From: Synergistaceae bacterium
GTDB lineage: Bacteria > Synergistota > Synergistia > Synergistales > Synergistaceae
DNA length: 28,551 nt
NCBI GenBank assembly: GCA_031274465.1
Contig: JAISQC010000160.1
Location: 1 to 28,551, forward strand
Direction: 5' to 3'
Numbering within the stretch: the first letter of the stretch is position 1; the number at the start of each line of letters is the position of its first letter. The notes under the pieces are model-generated. The model was not told the DNA's origin and ran no database searches. It worked only from the letters and a program-made list of their open reading frames with translations. A program made the position numbers and the translations under genes. Shown here piece after piece: positions 7,333 to 15,616 of this stretch.

Positions 7333-9081
7333 TTACTTCAATCTGCCCTCCCAAGGCGTGAAGTGGGTGTGAAGCAGGTGGTGCGCCCGCTCGCCGAGGG
7401 GTTTGCCCATCCATGTGTCGTAAAGCTCGATGATCGCGGGGTTTTCATGCGACTTGCGGTATTTCATGTGAGCGTCCGCGTTGTAAATCGCGTTTATCCT
7501 CGACATGCGGATATCGGCGTCGGTCGGATAGGGCTGGCCGCCGCCGCCGAGGCAACCGCCCGGGCAAGCCATGATTTCGATGAAGTGGTAGTCGGCCTCT
7601 TTGGCCTTGACTTTTTCGATCAGTTTTTCCGCGTTGCGCAGCGTGTGCGCCACCGCTACATTCAGTACCAGGCCGTCGCCCATATCGACAGAAGTCTCTT
7701 TTATGCCGGTCAGGCCGCGGACCCCGACGAAGTCCAGATTTGAGAGGGTTTTCCCGGTATAGGCCTCGTATGCCGTGCGCAAGGCGGCCTCCATGACCCC
7801 GCCGGTCGCCCCGAATATCTGCCCCGCCCCGGACGATATGCCCATGGGATCGTCGAACTCTTCCTCGGGGAGGTTCAGGAAGTCTATGCCGGTCTGTTTT
7901 ATCATGCGGGCGAACTCGCGCGTGGTTATCACTATATCGACGTCGCGATACCCGCTGTCGTTGAGCTGCGGGCGCTTCGCCTCCCATTTTTTCGCGGTGC
8001 AGGGCATGACGGAGACAGACACGACCTTTGAAGGGTCCACGCCCTCCCTCTCGGTGAAATACGTCTTTACGGTCGCCCCGAACATCCCCTGAGGGGATTT
8101 GGCCGTCGAAAGGTGAGGTATCATCTCCGGATGCAGGGTCTCGACGAAATTTATCCACCCGGGAGAGCAGGAGGTCATCATCGGCAGGACCCCGCCGTTT
8201 TTCAGCCTGTGAAGCAGCTCGTGGCCTTCCTCCATGATCGTCAGGTCGGCGGCGAAATCGGTATCGAACACCTTGTCGAACCCAAACCTGCGCAGGGCCG
8301 CCACCATTTTGCCGGTGACTATGCCCCCTGAGGCCATGCCGAACTCCTCGCCCAAGCCGATGCGGACGGACGGGGCGGTCTGAACGACCACGTATTTGTC
8401 CGGGTCGGACAGCGCATCCCAGACCGACTGAGTGTCGTCTTTCTCGGTGAGCGCCGCAGTCGGGCACACGGTGGTGCATTGGCCGCAATACGAACACGCG
8501 ACCTCGTCAAGGCCGAGCCCGAACGCCGGCTCCACTATGCTGTCGAACCCCCGGTTGGCCGAACTGAAAATATCGAGACCCTGACGCTCCGAACACGCCC
8601 TGACGCACCTCGTGCAGAGGATGCATTTTTGCGGGTCGCGCACTATGGACGGGTTGGATTCGTCCTTTTTGGCCTCGCGTTTCTCCCCGCTGAATCGCAC
8701 CCGCCGAATGCCGAGGTCTGCCGCTATCTCCTGAAGCTCGCAATGCTGGTTTTTTACGCAGAAAAGGCAGTCTTCCGGGTGATTCGCGAGCATCAGCTCG
8801 ACTACCGTTTTGCGGGTCTCCCTGACGCTCGGCGTGTTGGTGCGGACCTTCATCCCCTCGCCGACCGGGTACACGCAGCTGGCGACAAGCGAGCGGGCCC
8901 CCTCCACTTCGACAAGGCAGACGCGGCAGTTCCCCTCCCGGGCGAGCTCTGGGTGATAGCAGAGATGAGGGATCTTCAAACCCACGAGGCGCGCGGCCTG
9001 CAATATGGTGTAGCTCTTGGGCGCGGTGACTTCGAGCCCGTCGATCGTCAATTTTACGGTCGTTTCAGTTACGCTGGACAT
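7333..9081 (-). CDS. hndD: [FeFe] hydrogenase catalytic subunit HndD
   Basis: This is the H2-forming/consuming subunit of a cytoplasmic NAD(P)-linked hydrogenase (582 residues). The N-terminal [2Fe-2S] domain has C41, C52, C55 and C69. A His-Cys3 [4Fe-4S] site has H101, C105, C108 and C114. Two ferredoxin-type [4Fe-4S] sites are C153/C156/C159/C163 and C196/C199/C202/C206. The H-cluster domain has L1 TSCSPGW (303-309), L2 MPCTAKKWE (C361) and L3 EIMACPGGCLGGGGQP (C506, C510). L1 has Ser where the classical motif TSCCPxW has the second Cys; see findings. Order and size match the M3-type subunit of multimeric bifurcating enzymes. It is the last gene of hndABCD, 24 nt after hndC, with GAGGGG upstream of its ATG. 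Maturases HydEFG are not in the window. Confidence 0.96.
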   Translation of the reverse strand: MSSVTETTVKLTIDGLEVTAPKSYTILQAARLVGLKIPHLCYHPELAREGNCRVCLVEVEGARSLVASCVYPVGEGMKVRTNTPSVRETRKTVVELMLANHPEDCLFCVKNQHCELQEIAADLGIRRVRFSGEKREAKKDESNPSIVRDPQKCILCTRCVRACSERQGLDIFSSANRGFDSIVEPAFGLGLDEVACSYCGQCTTVCPTAALTEKDDTQSVWDALSDPDKYVVVQTAPSVRIGLGEEFGMASGGIVTGKMVAALRRFGFDKVFDTDFAADLTIMEEGHELLHRLKNGGVLPMMTSCSPGWINFVETLHPEMIPHLSTAKSPQGMFGATVKTYFTEREGVDPSKVVSVSVMPCTAKKWEAKRPQLNDSGYRDVDIVITTREFARMIKQTGIDFLNLPEEEFDDPMGISSGAGQIFGATGGVMEAALRTAYEAYTGKTLSNLDFVGVRGLTGIKETSVDMGDGLVLNVAVAHTLRNAEKLIEKVKAKEADYHFIEIMACPGGCLGGGGQPYPTDADIRMSRINAIYNADAHMKYRKSHENPAIIELYDTWMGKPLGERAHHLLHTHFTPWEGRLK

Positions 9082-9105
9082 TATCGTCCCCTCCTTCTTC
9101 CCGAA

Positions 9106-10896
9106 CTAACCTTTTTCGATGGCCTTAAACGGGCACTTAGACTGGCAGGCGCCGCACTTGATGCATTTGTCGGGGTCGATTATGTGCTTTGCCTTGACCT
9201 CGCCGGAAATCGCGTCCGCCGGGCAGACCTTTTTGCACAGCCCGCAGCCGCGGCAGCCCTCGGTTATCGTATATCCGACGAAAGCCGTGCAGACTCCGGC
9301 CGGGCATTTGTGGTCCCTGATGTGCGCCTCGTATTCGTGGCGGAAGAAGTTGAGGGTGGACAGGACGGGGTTTGGCGCCGTCTGGCCGAGCGCGCAGAGA
9401 GAACCTGCCTTTATCGACTGGGCCATTGATTCGAGGAGCGGTATGTCCTCTTCCGTCCCCTTGCCCTCGCAGATGCGGTTGAGGATCTCGAGCATCCGCT
9501 TGGTGCCCTCGCGGCAGGGGGTGCATTTGCCGCAGGACTCGTCCTGAGTGAAGTTCAGGAAGTATCGCGCTACGTCCACCATGCAGGTCGTCTCGTCCAT
9601 GACGACCAGCCCCCCGGAACCCATCATGGCGCCTGCCCTGATGAGCGATTCGTAATCCACCGCCAGGTCGAGAAGCTGCTCCGGGAGACAGCCGCCGGAC
9701 GGGCCTCCTATCTGCACGGCCTTGAACTTCTTGCCGTTTGGGATGCCCCCGCCGATGTCGTAAATTATCTCGCGCATCGTTATGCCCATCGGCACCTCCG
9801 CAAGCCCCGTGTTGTTTATCTTTCCCGTGAGGGCGAAAACCTTGGTCCCCTTGCTGGTCTCGGTGCCCTGAGACGCGAAATAATCCCCTCCGTCGCGCAT
9901 TATCGACGGCACGTTCGCGAACGTCTCGACGTTGTTTATGTTGCTGGGCTTGCCCCACAGCCCGGAATTCGCCGGAAAAGGCGGGCGCGGGCGCGGCATT
10001 CCCCGCCGCCCCTCGATGGAAGCTATCAGCGCGGTTTCCTCGCCGCAGACGAACGCCCCGGCGCCTTCCTTTATATGTATCATGAAGTTGAAGCCGCTGC
10101 CCAAAATATTCTCACCGAGAAGCCCGGACTCCAGCGCCTGCCCGATTGCGCCCCGCAAGCGCTTTATCGCGAGCGGGTACTCGGCCCGGCAGTAGATGTA
10201 GCCCTCGTCGGCGCCGACAGCGTAACCGCATATTATCATCCCTTCGAGGACTCTGTGCGGGTCTCCCTCCAGCACGGACCGGTCCATGAACGCCCCGGGG
10301 TCGCCCTCGTCCGCGTTGCATATCACGTACTTCTTGCTGCCTACCGCGTTTCTCGTGAACTGCCACTTGGTGCCGGTGGGGAATCCGCCGCCCCCGCGCC
10401 CGCGCAGCCCGGACTTCTTGACTTCTTCTATTACCTCCTCCGGCTTCATCGAGAGGGCCTTCGCAAGCCCCTCGTATCCGTCGGTCCCAATGTATTCCTC
10501 CAGCGATTCCGGGTTGATGTGGCCGCAGTTGACCAGAGCGTACCGCTGCTGTTTTTTGTAAAAGGCGATGTCGTCGTAGTCGGGCACCGTGGCGTGAGTG
10601 GCCGGTTCCCTGTAGAGAAGGCGGTCCACGACGCGGCCCTTTATCAGGTGGTTCTCCACGATCTCTTCGACGTCGGACGCCTTGACCCTTATGTAAAACA
10701 CTCCCTCTGGATATACGATGACAAGCGGGCCCAACTCACAAAGACCGTGACAGCCCGTCTCAACGACCTTGATTTCGTCTTCCATGCCCTTGGCTTTCAG
10801 CTTGCCGCGCATCTCCGGGATGATCTCCTTCGACCCGGACGAGGAGCATCCGGTTCCGCCGCAGATGAGAACATGGGCCCTTGCGAGCTTCTCCAT
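9106..10896 (-). CDS. hndC: NADH/FMN-binding hydrogenase subunit HndC (NuoF-like)
   Basis: This flavin subunit exchanges electrons with NAD(P)H (596 residues). An N-terminal thioredoxin-like [2Fe-2S] domain has C12, C17, C49 and C53. The NuoF core carries the nucleotide-binding glycine loop GLRGRGGGGFPTGTKW (163-178) and the FMN-contact region CNADEGDPGAF (193-203), then a [4Fe-4S] site with C455, C458, C461 and C501. A C-terminal 2x[4Fe-4S] ferredoxin domain has C548/C551/C554/C558 and C578/C581/C584/C588. This layout matches HydB/HndC of electron-bifurcating hydrogenases, in which flavin-based bifurcation couples ferredoxin and NAD(H) to H2. AGGA precedes the ATG. It lies 40 nt downstream of hndB and 24 nt upstream of hndD. 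Confidence 0.96.
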   Translation of the reverse strand: MEKLARAHVLICGGTGCSSSGSKEIIPEMRGKLKAKGMEDEIKVVETGCHGLCELGPLVIVYPEGVFYIRVKASDVEEIVENHLIKGRVVDRLLYREPATHATVPDYDDIAFYKKQQRYALVNCGHINPESLEEYIGTDGYEGLAKALSMKPEEVIEEVKKSGLRGRGGGGFPTGTKWQFTRNAVGSKKYVICNADEGDPGAFMDRSVLEGDPHRVLEGMIICGYAVGADEGYIYCRAEYPLAIKRLRGAIGQALESGLLGENILGSGFNFMIHIKEGAGAFVCGEETALIASIEGRRGMPRPRPPFPANSGLWGKPSNINNVETFANVPSIMRDGGDYFASQGTETSKGTKVFALTGKINNTGLAEVPMGITMREIIYDIGGGIPNGKKFKAVQIGGPSGGCLPEQLLDLAVDYESLIRAGAMMGSGGLVVMDETTCMVDVARYFLNFTQDESCGKCTPCREGTKRMLEILNRICEGKGTEEDIPLLESMAQSIKAGSLCALGQTAPNPVLSTLNFFRHEYEAHIRDHKCPAGVCTAFVGYTITEGCRGCGLCKKVCPADAISGEVKAKHIIDPDKCIKCGACQSKCPFKAIEKG

Positions 10897-10936
10897 TTTA
10901 TTATTCCTCCCGTTCCCTTTTCATAAAACGCGCCGC

Positions 10937-11302
10937 TTAAACCTTGGCCACGACCAAGCCGCTCACTATCCGCCCGTTCACGAGGTGCTCGGAGATTATG
11001 GCGGGGACGTCCGCGGGCTTCACGTTTCCATAGGTGACCCTCGGCTCGCCGGGGCGCACTATGTCCACCAGCGGCTCTTTCTGGCACATGCCGATGCAGC
11101 CGTCCTGCATCACCGAGACGTCATGGACGCCGGCGCGCGACATCTCGTCGAGTATCGCCGCCATCACGTCTCGCGCGCCGGCCGCTATGCCGCACGTCCC
11201 CATGCCCACTATCACCTGAGTTTCGCTTTTGCGGCGGGCGCTCGTGGACAGCTTCGCCCGTTCCTTGATTTTGCGCAGGTCTTCCAGATTTTTTATGGTC
11301 AT
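10937..11302 (-). CDS. hndB: Hydrogenase subunit HndB, thioredoxin-like [2Fe-2S] ferredoxin fold
   Basis: This small subunit (121 residues) belongs to the HndB / thioredoxin-like ferredoxin group, with the characteristic VGMGTCGIAAGARDVM and QDGCIGMCQKEPLVDI blocks. Only three cysteines are visible (C37, C69, C73). A full four-Cys [2Fe-2S] ligand set is therefore not present in this chain, and cluster binding is uncertain. In the operon it sits between HndA and HndC, as in hnd loci. GGGAGG lies 8 nt before the ATG, and the gap to hndA is 35 nt. Its role is probably structural or electron-relay within the hydrogenase complex. Confidence 0.92.
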   Translation of the reverse strand: MTIKNLEDLRKIKERAKLSTSARRKSETQVIVGMGTCGIAAGARDVMAAILDEMSRAGVHDVSVMQDGCIGMCQKEPLVDIVRPGEPRVTYGNVKPADVPAIISEHLVNGRIVSGLVVAKV

Positions 11303-11337
11303 TCGAGTTTCCTCCCTTTATGAATCTCGCGCGCCCG

Positions 11338-11814
11338 TTATTTATACGACTCGAGGATGCCCTTGATGGCCTCCGGGACGAGGCGCCCGTGCGTCTGATC
11401 GTTAACCATTATCACCGGGGCGAGCCCGCAGCAGCCGATGCAGGCCACGGTTTCGAGCGTGAACCTGAGGTCTTTCGTAGTCGTCTCGTCGCCCTCCAGG
11501 CCAAGCTGGCTTTTGAGTTCGGACAGAACCGCCTTGGCCCCCCTGACGTGGCACGCCGTGCCCTGACACGAGCGGACGATATTGCGCCCCCTGGGGTTCA
11601 GGTGGAACTGAGCGTAAAAGGTCACCACGCCGTAAATCCGGCTCAAGGGAACATGGGTCTTTTCGCTGATCCTGATCAGAACTTCCCTTGGCAGGTAGCC
11701 AAAAATATCCTGCGCCTTCTGCAAAATGGGTATGAGCGTCCCCTTCTGGCTTCCAAGATCGGCCAGGAGTTCGTCGAGCTTTGCCACATCTTTTTCCGCG
11801 AACTTTTCTCCCAT
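11338..11814 (-). CDS. hndA: Hydrogenase subunit HndA (NuoE-like [2Fe-2S])
   Basis: This NuoE-family thioredoxin-like subunit (158 residues) passes electrons to or from the flavin subunit. The [2Fe-2S] ligands are C83 and C88 (CQGTAC) with C125 and C129 (CIGCC). The upstream helical part (LADLGSQKGTLIPILQKAQDIFGYLPREVL) and GVVTFYAQFHL are typical. A longer reading frame extends to 11871, but the ATG at 11814 has GGGAGG 7 nt upstream and starts where family members start (MGEKFAEKD). It is the first gene of the hnd operon. The 5' leader contains a stable hairpin (11861-11884). I found no convincing promoter. Confidence 0.95.
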   Translation of the reverse strand: MGEKFAEKDVAKLDELLADLGSQKGTLIPILQKAQDIFGYLPREVLIRISEKTHVPLSRIYGVVTFYAQFHLNPRGRNIVRSCQGTACHVRGAKAVLSELKSQLGLEGDETTTKDLRFTLETVACIGCCGLAPVIMVNDQTHGRLVPEAIKGILESYK

Positions 11815-11860
11815 TGTCAATCCTCCCATTTCAAGACAGGTTCCCCCGTCACGCCATAAA

Positions 11861-11884
11861 CGCGCACCCATGAAGGCGTGCGCG
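11861..11884 (-). promoter_or_regulatory. Stable hairpin in the hndA leader
   Basis: A perfect 7-bp GC-rich stem (CGCGCAC/GTGCGCG) extends by two further pairs with one bulged base, closing a 5-nt loop. It lies 47 nt upstream of the hndA ATG and is followed on the minus strand by a short TTTAT. It could affect leader stability or act as a weak attenuator; the T-tract is too short to call a terminator. Confidence 0.4.
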
Positions 11885-12134
11885 CAAAATGTCGACTATA
11901 GATCGCTAAGCTGATTACAATCCCGTTCGGCATTTAATTTCTTCCGCACAAATTAATTTTTATTCCAACATGCCTTATACTACCTAATAAAAGCTGATAG
12001 CGCAATAGCAACCGTCCTCATATTGCATGAAATTAATTATTATTGCGCCGTAAATGTTAACTTCCACATACTTTTGACCCGTCAGGCAATTTCAACGCCT
12101 CGGCCAAGGATATCTAAGGCGCATTTCCACAAAC
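11885..12134. other. AT-rich intergenic region between divergent hndA and pilB
   Basis: I see no gene here. The stretch is clearly more AT-rich than its surroundings, as expected for divergent promoters. It contains an 8-bp inverted repeat, GCGCAATA (12000-12007) and TATTGCGC (12041-12048), separated by 33 bp. On the minus strand a TATAAG box lies at 11979..11974, but no matching -35 hexamer stands at 16-18 bp, so I do not call an hnd promoter. A regulator binding the inverted repeat could serve either operon. Confidence 0.4.
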
Positions 12135-12164
12135 TTGCGCTGGAACGGATTATTAGGCTATAAT
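12135..12164 (+). promoter_or_regulatory. Sigma-70-type promoter of pilB-pilT
   Basis: A -35 TTGCGC (12135-12140) and a perfect -10 TATAAT (12159-12164) stand 18 bp apart. Transcription would begin near 12171, about 42 nt before the pilB ATG. The promoter lies within an in-frame upstream extension of pilB, which supports the later start at 12213. Confidence 0.72.
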
Positions 12165-12212
12165 GCTTTTGCATTTTCACGCATCAAATTGCCTTGGATC
12201 GGAGTGACTTTA

Positions 12213-13919
12213 ATGGGCGTGGATTGGAGACATCTAAAACTGGGGGATTTGCTGGTCGACGCCGGCGCCATCGCCAAGAGCACTCTCGACGCCGCGCTCG
12301 AAGAGCAAAAGATTTCCAGGATGCGGCTTGGCGAAATATTGCTGAAAAACGGCTGGCTCACGGAAAAGCAGCTGGCCGAGGCTTTGAGCAGGCAATTGAA
12401 GCTTCCGCTTATCTCCCTCGCAAAGTACAAGCCGTCGAAAGAAGCCATAAACATAATTCCCGAGACGGTCGCGCAGAGGCTTGAAATAGTCCCCTTGGCC
12501 ATACTCGACTCGGGGAAGATAGCGATAGCCATGTCCGACCCGCTGAACGTGATAGCGATGGACGAACTCCGCATGATAACGAACACGGAATTCGACATCA
12601 ACGTCGCCACGGCTTCCGACGTAAGGCGCGCCCTCATGAATTTCTACAAGCTGCAGGAAAGCCTCTCCGCCGCAATCGGAGAAGTCGACAGGGCGTCGGA
12701 GGATTTCGCGGCGTCGATAACGAGCGCGGGGCTGACTCAAGACGTGTCCGGGATTTCGTCGGACGACGCCCCGGTGGTGCGGCTGGTCAGCAGCATTCTC
12801 GAACAGGCGGTCAAAGAGCAGGTGTCCGACGTCCACATCGAGGGATACGAGAAGGTGTCGAAAGTCCGCTTCCGCTTGGACGGCGCGCTTTTCGAGCATC
12901 TGGAATACCCCGCGACACTGCACCCCGCCGTCATTTCCCGCCTGAAGATAATAGCCGGCATGGATATCTCCGAGCGCAGGAAACCGCAGGACGGGCGCAT
13001 CATCGTAAAGGTCCTCGACAAGCGCATCGACCTCCGCGTCAACACCCTTCCGACGATCTACGGAGAGAAAGTGGTCATGAGGCTTCTGGACCAGAGCGCG
13101 TCGAAGGTCGGGCTGACGAACCTCGGCCTCTTCGAGGACGACATAGCGGTGATGAACCGAAACATAAACGCGCCGCACGGAATCTTCCTCATAACCGGCC
13201 CCACCGGTTCGGGAAAGTCCACCACGCTTTACTCCCTCCTCGACATACTCAACACCCCGGACTCGAACGTCATAACCGTCGAGGATCCGGTAGAATACAC
13301 CATGGCTGGCATCAACCAGGTTCAGGTCAACGAAAAGGCCGGTCTGACGTTTACAGAGGCTCTGCGTTCGATGCTGAGGCAGGACCCGGACACCATAATG
13401 GTCGGAGAAATTCGAGACTTCCCGACGGCGGAGCTTGCCATACGCGCAGCCCTCACAGGACACCTCGTGCTATCGACCCTTCACACGAACGACGCGCCGA
13501 GCTCCGTAGTCAGGCTCCTCGACATGGGGATAGCGCCTTACCTTATTTCCACGTCCCTAATAGCGGTAGTGGCGCAAAGGCTCCTGAGGCGCCTCTGCTC
13601 CGCGTGCAAAGCCGAGATTCCCCTCTCGGCCGCGGTAGCGCACGCACACGGGCTGCAGGAAGGCATTCCCGTTTTCAAGGCAGTGGGCTGCGACGCATGC
13701 CGCGGCACGGGATACAAGGGAAGGGTCGCGATAGTCGAGATCATGGAAGTCAACGAACGCGTCAGAGAACTCATAAATTCTAATGCGCCTGTGCCTGTCA
13801 TACGGCAGGCGGCAGTGGAGAGCGGGATGCACCTGCTCGTCCAGAGCGCCCTCCGAAACGTGATCAACGGAGTCTCTTCGGTGGAAGAAATGTTGGCGCT
13901 CAGCGTCCAAAGCGAATAA
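12213..13919 (+). CDS. pilB: Type IV pilus assembly/extension ATPase PilB (GspE family)
   Basis: This cytoplasmic hexameric ATPase drives pilin polymerisation (568 residues). The N-terminal MshEN-type domain (about 1-150) starts with LGDLLVDAG and LGEILLKNGWLTEKQLAEAL. The linker and ATPase core follow: Walker A GPTGSGKST (329-337), Asp box ITVEDPVEY, Walker B DTIMVGEIRD (393-402) and His box GHLVLSTLHTNDA. A zinc tetracysteine motif (C462/C465 and C493/C496) is typical of PilB/GspE and absent from PilT. The ATG at 12213 follows GGAG by 8 nt; an in-frame upstream extension overlaps the promoter and is not family-like. Next comes pilT, 15 nt away. No pilC, pilM-Q or pilin genes are within the window, so a type II secretion or competence role cannot be excluded from sequence alone. 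Confidence 0.95.
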   Translation: MGVDWRHLKLGDLLVDAGAIAKSTLDAALEEQKISRMRLGEILLKNGWLTEKQLAEALSRQLKLPLISLAKYKPSKEAINIIPETVAQRLEIVPLAILDSGKIAIAMSDPLNVIAMDELRMITNTEFDINVATASDVRRALMNFYKLQESLSAAIGEVDRASEDFAASITSAGLTQDVSGISSDDAPVVRLVSSILEQAVKEQVSDVHIEGYEKVSKVRFRLDGALFEHLEYPATLHPAVISRLKIIAGMDISERRKPQDGRIIVKVLDKRIDLRVNTLPTIYGEKVVMRLLDQSASKVGLTNLGLFEDDIAVMNRNINAPHGIFLITGPTGSGKSTTLYSLLDILNTPDSNVITVEDPVEYTMAGINQVQVNEKAGLTFTEALRSMLRQDPDTIMVGEIRDFPTAELAIRAALTGHLVLSTLHTNDAPSSVVRLLDMGIAPYLISTSLIAVVAQRLLRRLCSACKAEIPLSAAVAHAHGLQEGIPVFKAVGCDACRGTGYKGRVAIVEIMEVNERVRELINSNAPVPVIRQAAVESGMHLLVQSALRNVINGVSSVEEMLALSVQSE

Positions 13920-13934
13920 GGGGTGTAGCAGGAT

Positions 13935-14999
13935 ATGGCTTATCCAATTCACGTATTGCTCGCGGAGGTGCTTAAGCGAAAGGGCAGCGATCTTCATCTG
14001 AGCGTTGGCATTCCTGCCGCGATCAGGATGGACGGAACCCTTCATTTCCTCGGCGAGCCGATAACGGCCGCAGAACACATGGAGATGCTGACCGCGATAC
14101 TGTCTCCCAGCCAGCTCGAGACATTTAAGAGCGAAAAGGAGCTGGACTTCAGCTTCACGTTCCACGCGTCCGAGGACATCAATTCGCGTTTCAGGGGCAA
14201 CTGCGCGTACGAGAAGGGAAACCTATGCACAGCCCTCCGCGTCATAACGTCCAACATACGCACCACGAAGCAGCTTATGCTCTCTCCGGCCATAGAAGAC
14301 ATAGCAAACCGCATAAGGGGGATGTTCCTGGTCACAGGGCCCACCGGTTCGGGAAAATCCACCACTCTGGCAGCGATCGTCCAGCAGATAAACATGACGC
14401 GCTTCTGCCATATAATAACGATCGAAGACCCGATAGAATACCTATACATCTCGGAGCGGTCGATAATCCACCAGAGGGAGATAGGCAGCGACACCAAGAG
14501 TTTTTCGGAGGCGCTGAAGCGGGCCCTGCGCCAAGACCCGGACGTGATACTCATAGGAGAGATGAGGGACCTGGAGACGGTTTCCGCCGCAGTCACCGCC
14601 GCAGAGACGGGCCACTTGGTCTTCGGGACGCTCCATACGCCCGACGCGGCGCAGACGATCGACCGCATAATAGATGTTTTCCCGCCGCACCAGCAGAGCC
14701 AGGTGAGGATGCAGGTGTCGAACGTACTGGTAGGCATCTGCTCGCAACAGCTCCTCCCTCTGCCGGGAGGCGGAAGGATGGTCGCGACCGAGCTTCTCAT
14801 AGCCAACCCCGCGATACGCAACTGCGTCAGGGAGGCCAAAACGGCGCAGATAAAGGGTATAATGCAGACCGGCGCCGCCATTGGGATGCACACGATGGAC
14901 CAGGATCTCGCCCGGCTCGTGACGGAGGGGTATATCGCGAAAAACGACGCATTCACCTACTCGTACGACACAAAAGAACTGGAGCGCCTTCTCAGCTGA
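13935..14999 (+). CDS. pilT: Type IV pilus retraction ATPase PilT
   Basis: This hexameric ATPase powers pilus retraction and twitching (354 residues, the usual length). The PAS-like N-domain contains GSDLHLSVG. The core has Walker A GPTGSGKST (135-143), Asp box ITIEDPIEY, Walker B DPDVILIGEMRD (201-212) and His box GHLVFGTLHTPDA. The PilT-specific C-terminal AIRNLIRE element appears as AIRNCVRE (293-300), with Cys-Val replacing Leu-Ile, followed by KTAQIKGIMQTG. It is co-oriented with pilB across a 15-nt gap, with AGGAT close before its ATG. PilT carrying the AIRN element and lacking the tetracysteine supports retraction rather than extension function. Confidence 0.95.
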   Translation: MAYPIHVLLAEVLKRKGSDLHLSVGIPAAIRMDGTLHFLGEPITAAEHMEMLTAILSPSQLETFKSEKELDFSFTFHASEDINSRFRGNCAYEKGNLCTALRVITSNIRTTKQLMLSPAIEDIANRIRGMFLVTGPTGSGKSTTLAAIVQQINMTRFCHIITIEDPIEYLYISERSIIHQREIGSDTKSFSEALKRALRQDPDVILIGEMRDLETVSAAVTAAETGHLVFGTLHTPDAAQTIDRIIDVFPPHQQSQVRMQVSNVLVGICSQQLLPLPGGGRMVATELLIANPAIRNCVREAKTAQIKGIMQTGAAIGMHTMDQDLARLVTEGYIAKNDAFTYSYDTKELERLLS

Positions 15000-15037
15000 T
15001 CTTTTGAGCGGGACGCGTCAAAATTGGAGGTTGGTCG

Positions 15038-15613
15038 ATGGCACAGATAGTCGATACGAGCGATTTCAGGCCGGGTCTCAAGATAAAGTGGGAAGGAGGC
15101 ATGTGGGCTATAATCGAGTGCTCTCACCACAAGATGGGCCGGGGAGGCGCCATAGTTCGCGGCAAGCTCCGCAACTTGGAGACCGGCTCTTCGGTCGAGC
15201 AGTCGTTTAAGTCGGGCGAGAAGTTCGAGCGGATAATTTTTGACGAGAGGCCGGCACAGTATCAATATCAGGACGGCGACGACTACGTGTTCATGGACAT
15301 GGAAACGTTCGACCAGACCCTGCTGCCCAAAGACGTCCTCGGCGATGCCGTCAAATACCTCATCGACAACCTCGAGGTGAGTTTCGACATGTACGAGGGG
15401 AGGGTAATGGGCATTGAGCTGCCGAAATCGGTCGAGCTCGTCGTCAAGGACACGCCGCCCGGCTTCAAAGGGGACACCGCATCCGGCGGGGGCAAACCAG
15501 CCACTACGGAAACCGGGCTTGTCGTCACCGTGCCCTTTTTCGTCGAAAACGGCGAATCGATATCGGTGGACACCCGCACGGGGGAATACTTGGAACGAGT
15601 GAAAAAAGGCTGA
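15038..15613 (+). CDS. efp: Translation elongation factor P, Arg-tip type
   Basis: EF-P binds ribosomes stalled at polyproline stretches and promotes peptide-bond formation (191 residues). The KOW-like N-domain is followed by two OB domains ending in the family signature DTPPGFKGDTASGGGKPATTETGLVVTVPFF and VDTRTGEYLERV. The loop that reaches the peptidyl transferase centre reads HKMGRGGAIVRGKLRNLETG, placing Arg35 at the tip where E. coli has the modified Lys34. Lys-lysylation or hydroxylation therefore cannot apply; the Arg is either unmodified or rhamnosylated. No EarP-like glycosyltransferase is adjacent. GGAGG lies 7 nt before the ATG, and the gene starts 38 nt after pilT. Confidence 0.97.
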   Translation: MAQIVDTSDFRPGLKIKWEGGMWAIIECSHHKMGRGGAIVRGKLRNLETGSSVEQSFKSGEKFERIIFDERPAQYQYQDGDDYVFMDMETFDQTLLPKDVLGDAVKYLIDNLEVSFDMYEGRVMGIELPKSVELVVKDTPPGFKGDTASGGGKPATTETGLVVTVPFFVENGESISVDTRTGEYLERVKKG

Positions 15614-15616
15614 CTC

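Noticed and set aside
7445..8497. 350-residue open frame on the minus strand inside hndD
   Set aside because: It lies wholly within the hydrogenase gene in another frame, is Arg/Gly/His-rich as expected for GC-rich shadow frames, and has no family motif.
8479..9429. 316-residue open frame antisense to hndD/hndC
   Set aside because: Spans the junction of two clear hydrogenase genes on the other strand and has no family features.
11815..11871. N-terminal extension of HndA by 19 residues
   Set aside because: GGGAGG is positioned for the ATG at 11814, and the extension runs through the leader hairpin.
12135..12212. N-terminal extension of PilB by 26 residues
   Set aside because: The extension overlaps the -35/-10 promoter elements, lacks a ribosome binding site, and is not seen in PilB proteins; the ATG at 12213 has GGAG upstream.
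12234..13463. 409-residue open frame antisense to pilB
   Set aside because: Shadow of pilB on the opposite strand; composition is Arg/His/Asp-rich and no domain or ribosome binding site is convincing.
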